Part shown: positions 17,473 to 27,240 of the stretch, piece after piece
How the letters are laid out: every line of letters starts with the position of its first letter
Numbering within the stretch: the first letter of the stretch is position 1
Assembly (NCBI GenBank): GCA_016294105.1
Contig: JAEDCN010000006.1
Span: 1-64,000 of the forward strand
Origin: Treponema sp.
Lineage (GTDB): Bacteria > Spirochaetota > Spirochaetia > Treponematales > Treponemataceae
Direction of reading: 5' to 3'
Length of the DNA: 64,000 nucleotides
Notes under the pieces: generated by a model
Told to the model about the DNA's origin: nothing
What the model saw: the letters and a program-made list of their open reading frames with translations, nothing else
Databases searched by the model: none
Made by a program: the position numbers and the translations under genes

Positions 17473-18822
17473 ATGAAAGTAACCAAGGAAATTACTAAAC
17501 TGGAAAATTCAGCAGTTAAATTGACCGTAACCATCGCAAAGAAGGATGTTGCTGCCGAATATAATGAGTCAATTGCAAAGTATGCAAAAAACATTCAGAT
17601 CCCTGGATTCCGTAAGGGTAAGGTACCTGTTTCTGTTTTGGAAAGAAAATACGGAGAAATGCTTAAGGCTGATGCAGCTGCAGAGCTGATTGAAAAGGCT
17701 TTGGGAGAAGTATTCGAGTCCATCGATGAGAAGCCACTGCCCTACGCTCAGCCTACCATGGATGAAGCTCCTGTTTTGGACGTAACAAAGGATTTGACCT
17801 TCACCGTTACCTACGATGTATTCCCCACTGTTAAGGTTGAAAGCCTTGAGGGAATTTCCATCAAAGAACCTGTAGTAGAGATTGGTGAAGAAGAATTGAA
17901 CACCGAGCTCCAGCAGATTCGTGAGCGCAATGCCATGGTTGTAGACAAGAAGGATGATGAAGTTGCAGCAAAGGACGACATTGCAACAGTAAATTATTGC
18001 GAACTGGCCGAAGATGGTTCCGAATTGGAAGGAACACAGCGCCAGGACTTTGTATTCACCATTGGTAGCGGACAGAACATCTTCAAGTTTGACGACGACG
18101 TTGTTGGCATGAAGAAGAACGAAACAAAGGAAATCACCAAAACCTACGATGCTGACTTTGAAGACAAGGATTTGGCTGGTACCACCAAGAAGATTAAGGT
18201 TACTGTTACCGCTCTCAAGGTTCGCAATCTCCCCGACTTGGACGACGAGCTGGCACAGGACGTAAACGAAAAGTACAACACCCTTGAGGACATGAAGACC
18301 GACATCAAGCGGAACATGGAAGCCATCAAGGAAAGAAGAGTAAACGAAATCAAGTCCAACGAATTGTTGGAGCAGCTGGTAGAAAAGTACCAGTTTGACT
18401 TGCCTAAGTCCATGGTACAGGCTGAATTGGATCACCGCTGGAGAATGATGGCCCAGCAGTTCGGCACAACTACAGAGCAGTTGGACAAGTTGGTTGCTTC
18501 TTCTGGCCAGAGCAAGGAAACCATGCTCACCGAGTGGACTGGAGATGCAGAAAAGATGCTCAAGAGCCGCATTGTAGTGGAATCCCTGTTGAAGGATAGA
18601 AATATCACCGTAACTCCTGAAGAAATTGAAAAGGAAATGGAAAGCATTGCAGAAAAATCAGGAGTTTCTGTAGAAGAAGTGAAAAAACACTATGCGGATC
18701 CCCGTTCGAAAGAGTATCTTATAGATGATACCAAGGAACAAAAATTGTACAGCCAGTTGTTTGCAGAGGTAAAGGTTACCAAGGGTGACAAGATTGCCTT
18801 CGCAGACCTGTTCAAAAGATAA
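17473..18822 (+). CDS. tig: Trigger factor
   Basis: 449 residues. N-terminal ribosome-binding domain with the signature IPGFRKGKVP (near residue 40), a central FKBP-type peptidyl-prolyl isomerase domain (about 160-245) and a long helical C-terminal chaperone domain. It meets nascent chains at the ribosome exit tunnel. The start at 17473 is set by AAGGA just upstream; 13 codons of an upstream in-frame extension are rejected. It is followed 22 bases later by clpP and then clpX, a common bacterial order. Confidence 0.97.
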   Translation: MKVTKEITKLENSAVKLTVTIAKKDVAAEYNESIAKYAKNIQIPGFRKGKVPVSVLERKYGEMLKADAAAELIEKALGEVFESIDEKPLPYAQPTMDEAPVLDVTKDLTFTVTYDVFPTVKVESLEGISIKEPVVEIGEEELNTELQQIRERNAMVVDKKDDEVAAKDDIATVNYCELAEDGSELEGTQRQDFVFTIGSGQNIFKFDDDVVGMKKNETKEITKTYDADFEDKDLAGTTKKIKVTVTALKVRNLPDLDDELAQDVNEKYNTLEDMKTDIKRNMEAIKERRVNEIKSNELLEQLVEKYQFDLPKSMVQAELDHRWRMMAQQFGTTTEQLDKLVASSGQSKETMLTEWTGDAEKMLKSRIVVESLLKDRNITVTPEEIEKEMESIAEKSGVSVEEVKKHYADPRSKEYLIDDTKEQKLYSQLFAEVKVTKGDKIAFADLFKR

Positions 18823-18844
18823 TCTGCCTTGGTATTAAGGACAA

Positions 18845-19462
18845 ATGATGATTGAACGAATGAATACGATGGTGCCCATTGTTGTTGAACAAACTGGTGG
18901 GCATGAGCGCTCCTATGACATATATTCGCGTCTTCTTAAGGATAGAATTATCTTTATTGATGGTGAGATTCATGATATGAGTGCCGATTTGATAGTAGCA
19001 CAGATTCTTTTCTTGGATTCCCAGAATTCAGATAAAGATATTAGTCTCTATATCAATTCCCCCGGTGGTTCTGTAACAGCTGGGTTGGCCATTTATGACA
19101 CAATTCAGTCAATTAAATGCGATACCCAAACCATTTGTCTTGGACAAGCTGCCAGTATGGCTGCCATTCTTTTGGCCAGCGGAACACCAGGAAAGCGTTT
19201 TGCCCTGCCCTCTTCCCGAGTAATGATTCATCAGCCTTGGGGTGGAGTTCAGGGACAGGCTTCTGATATTTCCATCCAAGCAAAGGAAATCAAGCGGCTG
19301 AAGCGGCTCACCATCGATTATTTTGCATTTCATACCGGTAAGGCTGCCGATGTGGTGGAGGCAGATATGGAGCGTGACTTCTATATGTCAGCCCAAGATG
19401 CACTGGAATACGGAATTGTAGACCAGATTCTTCCACGGAGGGAACATGGCACGAAGAAATAA
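18845..19462 (+). CDS. clpP: ATP-dependent Clp protease proteolytic subunit
   Basis: 205 residues with the full catalytic triad: Ser104 in GQAASMAA, His129 in MIHQP and Asp178 in ERDFYMS. Forms the barrel-shaped peptidase that works with ClpX. AAGGA precedes ATG at 18845; ATG at 18848 is an alternative. The 3' end overlaps clpX by 17 bases, implying coupled translation. Confidence 0.97.
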   Translation: MMIERMNTMVPIVVEQTGGHERSYDIYSRLLKDRIIFIDGEIHDMSADLIVAQILFLDSQNSDKDISLYINSPGGSVTAGLAIYDTIQSIKCDTQTICLGQAASMAAILLASGTPGKRFALPSSRVMIHQPWGGVQGQASDISIQAKEIKRLKRLTIDYFAFHTGKAADVVEADMERDFYMSAQDALEYGIVDQILPRREHGTKK

Positions 19463-20690
19463 CGGACAATTCTGTTCTTTTTGCGGAAAACCTGCTGAAC
19501 AGAGCCGTCGTATGGTGTCTGGTCCCAACGATATTTATATCTGTAATCAATGTGTAGCTGTTTGCCAGAGTATTCTTGAAGATGAAGAAATGGACTTAGA
19601 GCCCATTGAGTTGGGTGATGTTCCTACACCAAAGCAATTCAAGGAGTATCTTGACCAGTATGTTATTGGACAGGACTATGCCAAGAAGGCTTTGGCAGTG
19701 GCAGTATACAATCACTACAAGCGAATGGCTATGCCTAAGTCTGCCGATTCTGACGTGCAGCTGGAAAAATCAAATATTTTGTTGATTGGTCCTACTGGTT
19801 CTGGAAAAACCTTGTTAGCAAAGACCCTTGCACAGCGCCTGAAGGTTCCCTTTGCAATTGCCGATGCAACCACCTTGACAGAAGCTGGTTACGTTGGTGA
19901 GGATGTTGAGAACGTATTGTTAAAGCTCATTAATGCAGCTGACGGCAATGTAGCAGCAGCCCAGCGAGGAATCATCTTCATTGATGAAATCGACAAGATT
20001 GCTCGTAAGTCGGAAAACACCTCCATCACACGAGATGTTTCTGGTGAGGGAGTTCAGCAGGCTTTGTTGAAGATTATCGAAGGAACGAAGGCTAGCGTTC
20101 CCCCTCAGGGTGGAAGAAAGCATCCCAATCAAGAAATGATTGAGATTGATACTACTAATATCCTGTTTATTTGCGGTGGAGCCTTTGTGGGCTTGGACAG
20201 TATTATCGAAACACGTGTTGCTGAACGAACCATGGGCTTTGGAAGCAGTTCCAAGGATATGAATGAGGATGCTAAGGCTGAGCTTTTGAACAAGGTTATC
20301 CCCGATGACTTGGTAAAATTCGGTTTGATTCCAGAAATCATTGGTCGTATGCCAATTTCTGTAGCTTTGAAAGAGTTGACTAAGGATGACCTTAAGATGA
20401 TTCTGACCGAGCCAAAGAATGCCATTACAAAGCAGTATCAGACTTCTTTTGCCATAGATAATGTGGAGTTGGAGTTTACTGATGGTGCTATTGATGCCAT
20501 TGCAGAAACTGCTATTCGCCACAAAACTGGTGCCCGAGGATTACGTGCTATTGTAGAAAAAATGCTCTTGGACGTAATGTTTGAGATACCTTCTATTCCT
20601 GGAAATAGAAAGCTCACCATTACAAAGGAAATGGTGGAAAACAATAAGGTTGAAGCAACATTGTTGCTGGAAGACCAAAAAACTGCCTAA
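19446..20690 (+). CDS. clpX: Clp protease ATP-binding subunit ClpX
   Basis: 414 residues: an N-terminal zinc-binding domain with Cys10, Cys13, Cys33 and Cys36, an AAA+ module (GPTGSGKT; IIFIDEIDK), and a C-terminal small domain with RGLRAIVEK. It unfolds tagged substrates and feeds them to ClpP. GGAGGG lies before the start, inside the clpP coding end. Confidence 0.98.
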   Translation: MARRNNGQFCSFCGKPAEQSRRMVSGPNDIYICNQCVAVCQSILEDEEMDLEPIELGDVPTPKQFKEYLDQYVIGQDYAKKALAVAVYNHYKRMAMPKSADSDVQLEKSNILLIGPTGSGKTLLAKTLAQRLKVPFAIADATTLTEAGYVGEDVENVLLKLINAADGNVAAAQRGIIFIDEIDKIARKSENTSITRDVSGEGVQQALLKIIEGTKASVPPQGGRKHPNQEMIEIDTTNILFICGGAFVGLDSIIETRVAERTMGFGSSSKDMNEDAKAELLNKVIPDDLVKFGLIPEIIGRMPISVALKELTKDDLKMILTEPKNAITKQYQTSFAIDNVELEFTDGAIDAIAETAIRHKTGARGLRAIVEKMLLDVMFEIPSIPGNRKLTITKEMVENNKVEATLLLEDQKTA

Positions 20691-20710
20691 AAATACAGGC
20701 AAAAGAAAAG

Positions 20711-20764
20711 GCCATGAAAAAGCAAGGATTCAAATGAACCAGGCTTTTCATGGCTTTTTTTATT
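20711..20764 (+). terminator. Terminator after clpX
   Basis: GCCATGAAAAAGC pairs with GCTTTTCATGGC across a loop of about 18 bases, followed by a T run. It separates clpX from the convergent glycosyltransferase gene. Confidence 0.8.
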
Positions 20765-20797
20765 TGTTCACAATTCAGATCTATCGGAATAGCTCTA

Positions 20798-21919
20798 TCA
20801 GGAGTTTTTTGTAGCAGAAAGAATCATCTCCACGGTTCTGGTAGCAGTTCGTTCCCAAGAAAAACGACGAGTCCAATCCAAGCCACCTTCTACCAACTTA
20901 CTTCTGAGCTCCTTGTCAGTAACGATTCTCTCAAGGGCAGTAGCTGATTCTTCCACATTGTCAGGATCAAAGTACAGAGCATGGGAACCAGCAATCTCTG
21001 GCAAGGCACCTTCCTTGGAACAGGCCACAGGAATTCCACAGGCCATGGCTTCTAGAACCGGCAAGCCTACCCCCTCATTGACCGAAGGAACAATACAGGC
21101 ATCCGCATTGGAATAAAGCTGGGGAAGATGCTCGTGGGGAAAATAGCCAGTAAGGAAAATATCCGAAGCATAAGGTGATGCAGCCGATGCCTCATGAACC
21201 TGCTGAGAATAGGAATCAGCACTACCAGCAAGCACCAGACGATGGGGTAAACCCGTTTTCTCCTTGAACAGGGAAAAAGCCTGAATCAACTCAATATGCT
21301 TTTTCAGGTGGTTTTGCAAGCGGGAAGCGTAAATCAAATAAGGCTTTTTAATGGCAAAGGGCTTTATGTCGATGATGTCCCCTTCAAAATCGGCTTGGGG
21401 ATAGAACAGGCTGTGGTTGATTCCGTTGTGTACCACATGAATCTTGTCTCCAGAAATTCCCAGATGAACCATGTCCTTTTTAATAAATTGACTAGCAGCA
21501 ATGATTTTGGTGCATTTATTCAAGGCAGTTTTAATCTGAAGTCCCTGCAAGGCATTTTTAAGCTCAGGTAACTCAGACACTACATCATTTACCATTATAA
21601 TTCCAGGCTTTTTATAGCTGGTGGGGGCAAAACGGGGGCCTCCTGCGTAAAAGGTAACGTCATAGCCCTGTTTAGTAACAAAGCTGGCACAACGGGAAGA
21701 ATGCCACAAAAACTCTGCCACCGCACTATCGGGAATAGAAACGGTAGTATAGGAAAAATTTCCTGTTTTTGAGATATATGTATATTTGTCGATTTTAGAA
21801 CCAAAAAGATGGAAGTGTAAATTATCGTCTTTGGGGAAATTTGCAATCAGGGACATGAGATAAAGCCCCACTCCTGATTGACCATGGCCACAGCCAAAGG
21901 TGTCTATACCTATCTTCAT
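20798..21919 (-). CDS. GT4-family glycosyltransferase
   Basis: 373 residues with a GT-B fold: an N-terminal acceptor domain beginning MKIGIDTFGCGHGQSGVG, a linker, and a C-terminal nucleotide-sugar domain with YLIYASRLQ, LTGYFPHEHLPQLYSNADA and the family block EGVGLPVLEAMACGIPV (EX7E). It likely transfers a sugar to a surface glycan or lipid; donor and acceptor are not evident. It diverges from the helicase gene. A -10 box TGC-TACAAT (21932-21927) lies only seven bases from the ATG with no ribosome site, suggesting a leaderless mRNA. Confidence 0.9.
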   Translation of the reverse strand: MKIGIDTFGCGHGQSGVGLYLMSLIANFPKDDNLHFHLFGSKIDKYTYISKTGNFSYTTVSIPDSAVAEFLWHSSRCASFVTKQGYDVTFYAGGPRFAPTSYKKPGIIMVNDVVSELPELKNALQGLQIKTALNKCTKIIAASQFIKKDMVHLGISGDKIHVVHNGINHSLFYPQADFEGDIIDIKPFAIKKPYLIYASRLQNHLKKHIELIQAFSLFKEKTGLPHRLVLAGSADSYSQQVHEASAASPYASDIFLTGYFPHEHLPQLYSNADACIVPSVNEGVGLPVLEAMACGIPVACSKEGALPEIAGSHALYFDPDNVEESATALERIVTDKELRSKLVEGGLDWTRRFSWERTATRTVEMILSATKNS

Positions 21920-21926
21920 GTATATA

Positions 21927-21959
21927 ATTGTAGCACATCAAATAAAAATATGCTATAGT
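21927..21959. promoter_or_regulatory. Divergent promoter pair, glycosyltransferase and helicase
   Basis: On the minus strand an extended -10 (TGC TACAAT) at 21932-21927 serves the glycosyltransferase; on the plus strand an extended -10 (TGC TATAGT, hexamer 21954-21959) serves the helicase. Both hexamers end 6-7 bases from the start codons. No convincing -35 is seen for either. Confidence 0.55.
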
Positions 21960-21965
21960 AGCGTC

Positions 21966-23189
21966 ATGAATGAAACCACCAACACAGCAGCCCAATTTCA
22001 AGACTTGGGAATTCAAGAACAGCTACTTGAAAAGCTTAATGCATTAGCTATCACCACCCCCACCAAGGTACAAGCCCAAACCATTCCTGCCTTAAATCAA
22101 GGAAAATCTCTTATCTTTCAGTCTGAAACTGGTACTGGTAAAACCTTTGCCTATTTGTTGCCCCTATTGCAGAAAATCGATGAAAATATAAGTCAAACTC
22201 AGCTCGTGATTGTGGCTCCCACCCACGAGCTGGCTTCCCAAATCAAGTCCCAGATTCAGCTGGTGACAGACATTCCAGCGGTGTTGCTGATTGGTGGAGC
22301 TCCCATCAAGCGGCAGGTGGAAATGCTGAAGAAAAAGCCCCTGATTGTAGTGGGTGGTCCAGCCCGATTGATGGAGTTGGTGTATCTGAAAAAATTAAAG
22401 GTACATCAGGTAAAGGCCATTGTACTGGACGAGGTGGATAGGCTTTTGTCACCAGAGCTACGGGATGAAACTTCCGCCTTTTGTCAGTCCCTTCCCACCA
22501 ACGTGCAGCTAGTGGCTTGTTCTGCCACAATTACTCCAAAAACAGAAAAGTTGGTACAATCATTAGTACAAAGTGAGAACACAGAAGCCTCTACAACAGA
22601 TTCTGTGGAAAAAATGATTCTGCCACCAGAGGATGTACTACAGCAAAAAATCACCCATATAGCTATTTATAGCGAAAGTCGAGACAAGGTGGATACTCTA
22701 CGAAAGTTACTGGTGGCAGAACAAGAGGCTGCTAAAACTTCCAGTTCACAAGCACCAGCCTTACCCATGAAGGCCATTATCTTTACCGCTCGACCTGCCG
22801 ACGTGGAAATCTTGCAATCAAAGCTCAGCTATAAAAAGATACAGTGTAGCTGTCTTCATGCAAAGCAAGACAAGGTAAAGCGTAAGCAGGCACTGGATCA
22901 ATTTCGAAGGGGAAGTTGTCCCATTCTCATTACCAGCGACTTGGCTGCCCGTGGTTTGGATATTCCTAACGTGACCCACATTATCCAGATGGATATGCCT
23001 TCCAACATAGATTTCTTTGTTCACCGTTCTGGACGAACAGGACGAAACGGCAGGTCTGGAAAAAATATAGTTATTGGTGACGGCTACGAAATGCGTCAGC
23101 TGGCACAGGCAGAAAAAAAGCTCCATATTGTGGTGTATCCCAAGGTCTTGTACAAGGGAAAGCTGGTGGCACCACAAGTCGAAGACTAA
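21966..23189 (+). CDS. DEAD-box-type RNA helicase (DEVD variant)
   Basis: 407 residues: Q-motif-like start (FQDLGIQEQLLEKL), Walker A SETGTGKT, PTHELA, motif II LDEVDRL, SAT in ACSATIT, ARGLDIP and HRSGRTGRNG. Motif II is DEVD rather than DEAD, a conservative change that keeps the catalytic Asp-Glu and final Asp. It has no long basic tail. It is likely to unwind RNA in ribosome assembly or mRNA turnover. The start at 21966 follows a -10 box by six bases and lacks a ribosome site. Confidence 0.9.
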   Translation: MNETTNTAAQFQDLGIQEQLLEKLNALAITTPTKVQAQTIPALNQGKSLIFQSETGTGKTFAYLLPLLQKIDENISQTQLVIVAPTHELASQIKSQIQLVTDIPAVLLIGGAPIKRQVEMLKKKPLIVVGGPARLMELVYLKKLKVHQVKAIVLDEVDRLLSPELRDETSAFCQSLPTNVQLVACSATITPKTEKLVQSLVQSENTEASTTDSVEKMILPPEDVLQQKITHIAIYSESRDKVDTLRKLLVAEQEAAKTSSSQAPALPMKAIIFTARPADVEILQSKLSYKKIQCSCLHAKQDKVKRKQALDQFRRGSCPILITSDLAARGLDIPNVTHIIQMDMPSNIDFFVHRSGRTGRNGRSGKNIVIGDGYEMRQLAQAEKKLHIVVYPKVLYKGKLVAPQVED

Positions 23190-23209
23190 GCTATAAAACT
23201 TGAAGTATG

Positions 23210-23247
23210 GGCTATATCTTTAAAATGTAATAAAATAAGTTATAGCC
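23210..23247. terminator. Weak hairpin between convergent genes
   Basis: GGCTATA and TATAGCC form a 7-bp stem with a long AT-rich loop between the helicase and comF stops. There is no clear T run, so it may or may not terminate. Confidence 0.3.
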
Positions 23248-23254
23248 TGTACCT

Positions 23255-24013
23255 TTACGTAACATAGAATAAAGTACAACCATACACCTCCTCTACCCCA
23301 GCCTCACGTAAAGCACGGGCACAGGTTTCAAGGGTAACACCAGTGGTGAGAATGTCATCTATCAAAATGACTTTTTTAGGAAGCTGAATCTCCTTTTTTA
23401 CAGATTCCTTGGTAAACTTCTTTGCCAAGGAATAGGATTTACCAAGATTTTCCAAGCGGCCCTGTCTATCTAGCTTTTTCTGCTGTTCCACCGTCTTCCG
23501 CTCCAGCAAGGGAAATACTTGAAATCCGTGGTAGTTTTTCAAATACTGACACAATTCCTGCACCTGATCCCAGCCTCGCTGCCGTATCTTTCCCTTCCGT
23601 GGAGGAACTGGCACTAAAGGAATCCCTTTCAAATCCTCCCATTCATTTTGCAAAAAGGAGGCCATAAGCTGGGCAAGTACAGGTGAAAGCTGCCGCATTC
23701 CTGCAGTCTTCCAGGAAAAAAGAAGATCTTTTTTCCACAGGCGGTAGCTATGAATGGGAAGCACCTGTGTAGTGTGGGTCAAAAGCCGCTGATTTCGGCA
23801 CAGAGTACAAACCTCAATTTCTGAAATTAATTCCTTGCCACAACAAATACAACGCTGAGATTTTGGTGTCCATCTAAAAAGCTTTTCCCGCTGACACTCT
23901 GGGCACAAGGGAGACCAGAGGGAAAGATTGCCACAACAAAGACATTCCTGCCCACCAGTTAAAAGGGAAAGGCAGGAAGCAAAAAAATGAGAAAGCATCT
24001 GAAACAACTTCAT
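23255..24013 (-). CDS. comF: ComF-family phosphoribosyltransferase-like protein
   Basis: 252 residues. The N-terminal half carries paired CxxC motifs (CLCCG, CPEC, CICCG, CTLC) of the double zinc ribbon; the C-terminal half has the phosphoribosyltransferase loop VILIDDILTTGVT. ComF proteins serve in DNA uptake and handling of single-stranded DNA in competent bacteria; in spirochaetes the role is unproven. It lies downstream of mutS. A TATAAT box (24025-24020) ends six bases from the ATG, so it may have its own leaderless transcript. Confidence 0.88.
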   Translation of the reverse strand: MKLFQMLSHFFASCLSLLTGGQECLCCGNLSLWSPLCPECQREKLFRWTPKSQRCICCGKELISEIEVCTLCRNQRLLTHTTQVLPIHSYRLWKKDLLFSWKTAGMRQLSPVLAQLMASFLQNEWEDLKGIPLVPVPPRKGKIRQRGWDQVQELCQYLKNYHGFQVFPLLERKTVEQQKKLDRQGRLENLGKSYSLAKKFTKESVKKEIQLPKKVILIDDILTTGVTLETCARALREAGVEEVYGCTLFYVT

Positions 24014-24075
24014 ATAAATATTATAGAGTTGCAGATGGTAAAATTTGACAAAAAAAAGAAAAACTTTTGAAAAAA

Positions 24076-26706
24076 TTATTTTCCAGACAACGCCTTTTTC
24101 CAGCGGGCAATCCGTAGCAGAGCTTCTATGGGAGCTAGGTTGTCTGTGTCTGTGGAAAGGATTTCATCTAGAATCAATTCCTCGTCGGAGAATAGGCCTG
24201 GAGATTGAAATCCACCAGATTGGAACACTGGCTGAGTCTTTTGGCTTTCCTGAACCACTGAAGACTCCACTGGTGCAACAGCTTCAACAATGGACTCAGG
24301 AATTGCCAAACTCCCCTTTACCTTTTGGGTAATTTCCTGCAAAAGTACCTCTGCCCGCTGAATCACCGCTTGGGGAACACCTGCCAGCTGGGCCACATGG
24401 ATTCCGTAGGAATTAGCCACAGAGCCTTCCTTGATTTTTTTCAGGAAAGTAATTTCACCTTCCTGCTCTAAAACCTCCAAACAGAGGGGAAGAAGGGCGG
24501 GATGTACCAAACGAGTGAGCTCGTGGTAATGGGTGGCAAAGAGGGTGATACAGCGAATATTGTTCAGCAAATACTCAGAAACTGCCCAAGCAATGGAAAG
24601 GCCATCCTCCGTGGAGGTTCCTCGCCCTACCTCGTCCATAATCACCAAGCTTTTTTCCGTGGCGGAGCGAAGGATGTGGGCCGTTTCTGTCATTTCCACC
24701 AAAAAGGTGGACTCACCGCGGGCAAGGTTGTCGGAAGCACCAACCCGACAAAAAATCTTGTCTACCAAGGGAATCCGTGCAGAATGGGCGGGAACAAAGG
24801 AACCAGTTTGAGCCAGTAAGGTTATTAAGGCTGTCTGCCGCAGGTAGGTACTTTTTCCTGCCATGTTGGGGCCAGTAATAAGGGCAAAATATTTATCCTG
24901 AGAAAAATATCCGTCGTTAGGTACGAATTCCCCAGAGGGAAGATGCTGTTCCACCACAGGGTGACGGCCAGCCACAATCTCCAGAGGGCCTTCCTCTGAA
25001 ATTTCTGGAGGAACCCACTGGTTGGTTACTGCAGCCTGTGCTAGGGAGGCAATACAATCGGTGTAGGCAATTTCCTTGGCAACCTGAAAAAGATAGCCAG
25101 TAAACGCTTTGACCTTATCCCGCACCTCCAAAAAGAGGCTGCGTTCCAGCTCCATAATCCCTGTGTCTGCAGAATTTAACTCCTGCTCCAACCCCTGCAA
25201 TCTGGCAGTGGTATACCGATTGCCATTGACCATGGAACGACGGAGAATAAAGTGGGCAGGCACCGTATCGATTTTACCGATTGAAACTTCGATATAATAA
25301 CCTGAAACACGATTATATCGCACCTTCAGGTTAGAAATACCTGAATTACGCCGCTCTTCTTCCACATATTCATCAAGAATCTGACCAAAGTTGTCTCGAA
25401 CAGACTTAAGGTGGTCAAGTTCCTGTGACCAGCCTGATTTAATGAGATTTCCCTCCGTTAAAACGATTGCAGGATCATCAACAATGCTGGCGTGAATCAA
25501 ATCAGCAACTCTTTTTGCATCTGTAATGTCGGTACCTGTACAGTTTAGGTGTTGGATAAGCTTATGCACGTGAAGCCAAGCGTAAAGGCTAGCCTTTAGT
25601 GCCTGAAGATTTTTTCCATGAGCTCGATCCATAGCTACACGACCAGTGAGACGCTCCAAGTCCAAAATGGAGCTTAAGCCTTCCCGCACCTCCTTCAGCA
25701 AGCTTCTTTGTGCCACAAGCTCTGCCACAAGATTTTGTCGTGCCATGATTTTACTATAATCACGCAAGGGAGAAAGGAGCCAGCTACGAATGAGCCGCTT
25801 TCCCATGGCTGTAACACCAAAATTCAAGGTTTCTAGCAAAGTACTATGGACTGTGCCATCACGGAGGTTTGCCACCAACTCTAGATTCCGCCGAGAAAAA
25901 TCATCGATGACAACAAAGTCACTATCCTTATACAGCTGAATCCCTGAAATATGGGGCAAGTTTGAGTTAAAATTCTTTGATAAATAATCAAGCAAAAAGC
26001 CTGCTGGTGGCACCTCTGGAGAGGTTTCTGTCAAGGAAAAGGATCGAAGATTTGCCGTTCTAAATTGCTCTGTAAGCCGTTTGTAGGCTAAATCCGCAGC
26101 AAAATGCCAGTCGGGATAGTAGGAAATGGAAATAGCAGGATGGCTCGCTAACACCTCCTGTACCACCTTCTGCTCCTTCAAAGACAGGGGCAACACCATT
26201 TCCCGGGGGCTACAGCGTCCCAATTCCTTGGAAAATTCCTGGGCCATGTCACTGAGATTCCAGCTAGTAGCAGAAAAAACTCCTGTACTGATATCGATAA
26301 AGGCAAAGCCAGCCTTTCCTCGGCTACAGGACAGGGATGCAAGATAATTATGGCTTGTTTGCTCCAGATACTCCTCTTCCACCGCAGTTCCAGGAGTGAT
26401 AATTTCCACCACCTTTCGTTCCGCCAAGGTACGGGCATTTTGTGGCATAGAAACCTGCTCGCAGATTGCAATCTTCTTGCCAAGACGCAACAACCGGGCA
26501 ATATAAATTTTTGATGCATGGAAGGGAATGCCACACATAGGCTGACCAGCCCTGTGGGTAAGGGTAAGATTCAGAAGACGGGAAACTTCCACTGCGTCAG
26601 TGTCGAACATTTCATAGAAGTCTCCCAGTCTGAAAAATAGAACCTCATCAGGATGTTGTTCTTTGAGCCCCCGGTACTGGAGCATCATGGGGGTCAATTC
26701 AGCCAT
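24076..26706 (-). CDS. mutS: DNA mismatch repair protein MutS
   Basis: 876 residues: mismatch-recognition domain with the Phe-x-Glu wedge in GDFYEMF (Phe30, Glu32), connector and clamp domains, then the ABC-type ATPase with GPNMAGKST, MDEVGRGTS and the ATHYHEL switch. It detects mispairs and recruits the repair machinery. It ends with the helix-turn-helix and a short C-terminal tail. The start lies three bases after the skp stop, so the two are cotranscribed with bamA and tamB, as in T. pallidum from memory. Confidence 0.98.
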   Translation of the reverse strand: MAELTPMMLQYRGLKEQHPDEVLFFRLGDFYEMFDTDAVEVSRLLNLTLTHRAGQPMCGIPFHASKIYIARLLRLGKKIAICEQVSMPQNARTLAERKVVEIITPGTAVEEEYLEQTSHNYLASLSCSRGKAGFAFIDISTGVFSATSWNLSDMAQEFSKELGRCSPREMVLPLSLKEQKVVQEVLASHPAISISYYPDWHFAADLAYKRLTEQFRTANLRSFSLTETSPEVPPAGFLLDYLSKNFNSNLPHISGIQLYKDSDFVVIDDFSRRNLELVANLRDGTVHSTLLETLNFGVTAMGKRLIRSWLLSPLRDYSKIMARQNLVAELVAQRSLLKEVREGLSSILDLERLTGRVAMDRAHGKNLQALKASLYAWLHVHKLIQHLNCTGTDITDAKRVADLIHASIVDDPAIVLTEGNLIKSGWSQELDHLKSVRDNFGQILDEYVEEERRNSGISNLKVRYNRVSGYYIEVSIGKIDTVPAHFILRRSMVNGNRYTTARLQGLEQELNSADTGIMELERSLFLEVRDKVKAFTGYLFQVAKEIAYTDCIASLAQAAVTNQWVPPEISEEGPLEIVAGRHPVVEQHLPSGEFVPNDGYFSQDKYFALITGPNMAGKSTYLRQTALITLLAQTGSFVPAHSARIPLVDKIFCRVGASDNLARGESTFLVEMTETAHILRSATEKSLVIMDEVGRGTSTEDGLSIAWAVSEYLLNNIRCITLFATHYHELTRLVHPALLPLCLEVLEQEGEITFLKKIKEGSVANSYGIHVAQLAGVPQAVIQRAEVLLQEITQKVKGSLAIPESIVEAVAPVESSVVQESQKTQPVFQSGGFQSPGLFSDEELILDEILSTDTDNLAPIEALLRIARWKKALSGK

Positions 26707-26708
26707 GA

Positions 26709-27227
26709 CTACAATCCTAGGGCGCTGATAACCTCATCGGTAACATCAACGGAGGGACTGTACCATAAGATGGAATTGGAATCCTGCAAACTCAAAATCA
26801 TGCTGTAACCACCGTCTTCTGCAATCCGCTCCAAAGTACTGTAGAGCTTCTTGTAAAAGCTGTCGGAGGACTGTAAGGAACGGCGCAAGGTTTCCAACTC
26901 CATGTTCTTGGCATTGGTATATTCGGTGATATACTGGGTCTTTTTAGCAATCTCTGCATCGGTACGAACTACAGCGGCATCGTTCTTGTTCTTCTGGTAT
27001 TCAGCCCGCTTTGTCTGGAGGTCACGCAATTCCTGTGTAAGGCTGTCAACCTCCTTCTGAAAGGCAGCCTTCTTTGACTCATAATTTCTGATGGGACCAG
27101 TATCCCGGAAAAAGGACTCGTAGACACGAGAGGTATCAACCACGCCAAACTTGGTAATCTGCTGGGCATTCACCACAGCACTTAAAGATACAATACATAG
27201 GACGGTGACAATAAATTTCTTGCTCAT
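26709..27227 (-). CDS. skp: Periplasmic chaperone Skp/OmpH
   Basis: 172 residues with a signal peptide (MSKKFIVTVLCIVSLSAVVNA), a FGVVDTSRVYES strand typical of OmpH, a long coiled coil (about 45-125) forming the tentacles, and a closing strand. It escorts unfolded outer-membrane proteins to the BAM complex. The start at 27227 is set by GGAG upstream and the signal peptide; a 30-codon upstream extension is rejected. It lies 13 bases downstream of bamA. Confidence 0.9.
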   Translation of the reverse strand: MSKKFIVTVLCIVSLSAVVNAQQITKFGVVDTSRVYESFFRDTGPIRNYESKKAAFQKEVDSLTQELRDLQTKRAEYQKNKNDAAVVRTDAEIAKKTQYITEYTNAKNMELETLRRSLQSSDSFYKKLYSTLERIAEDGGYSMILSLQDSNSILWYSPSVDVTDEVISALGL

Positions 27228-27240
27228 TGTAAAAGACTCC

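Noticed and set aside
17569..18435. A 288-codon frame antisense to tig
   Set aside because: The sense strand is an unambiguous trigger factor. The antisense frame is a codon-bias shadow with no start signals.
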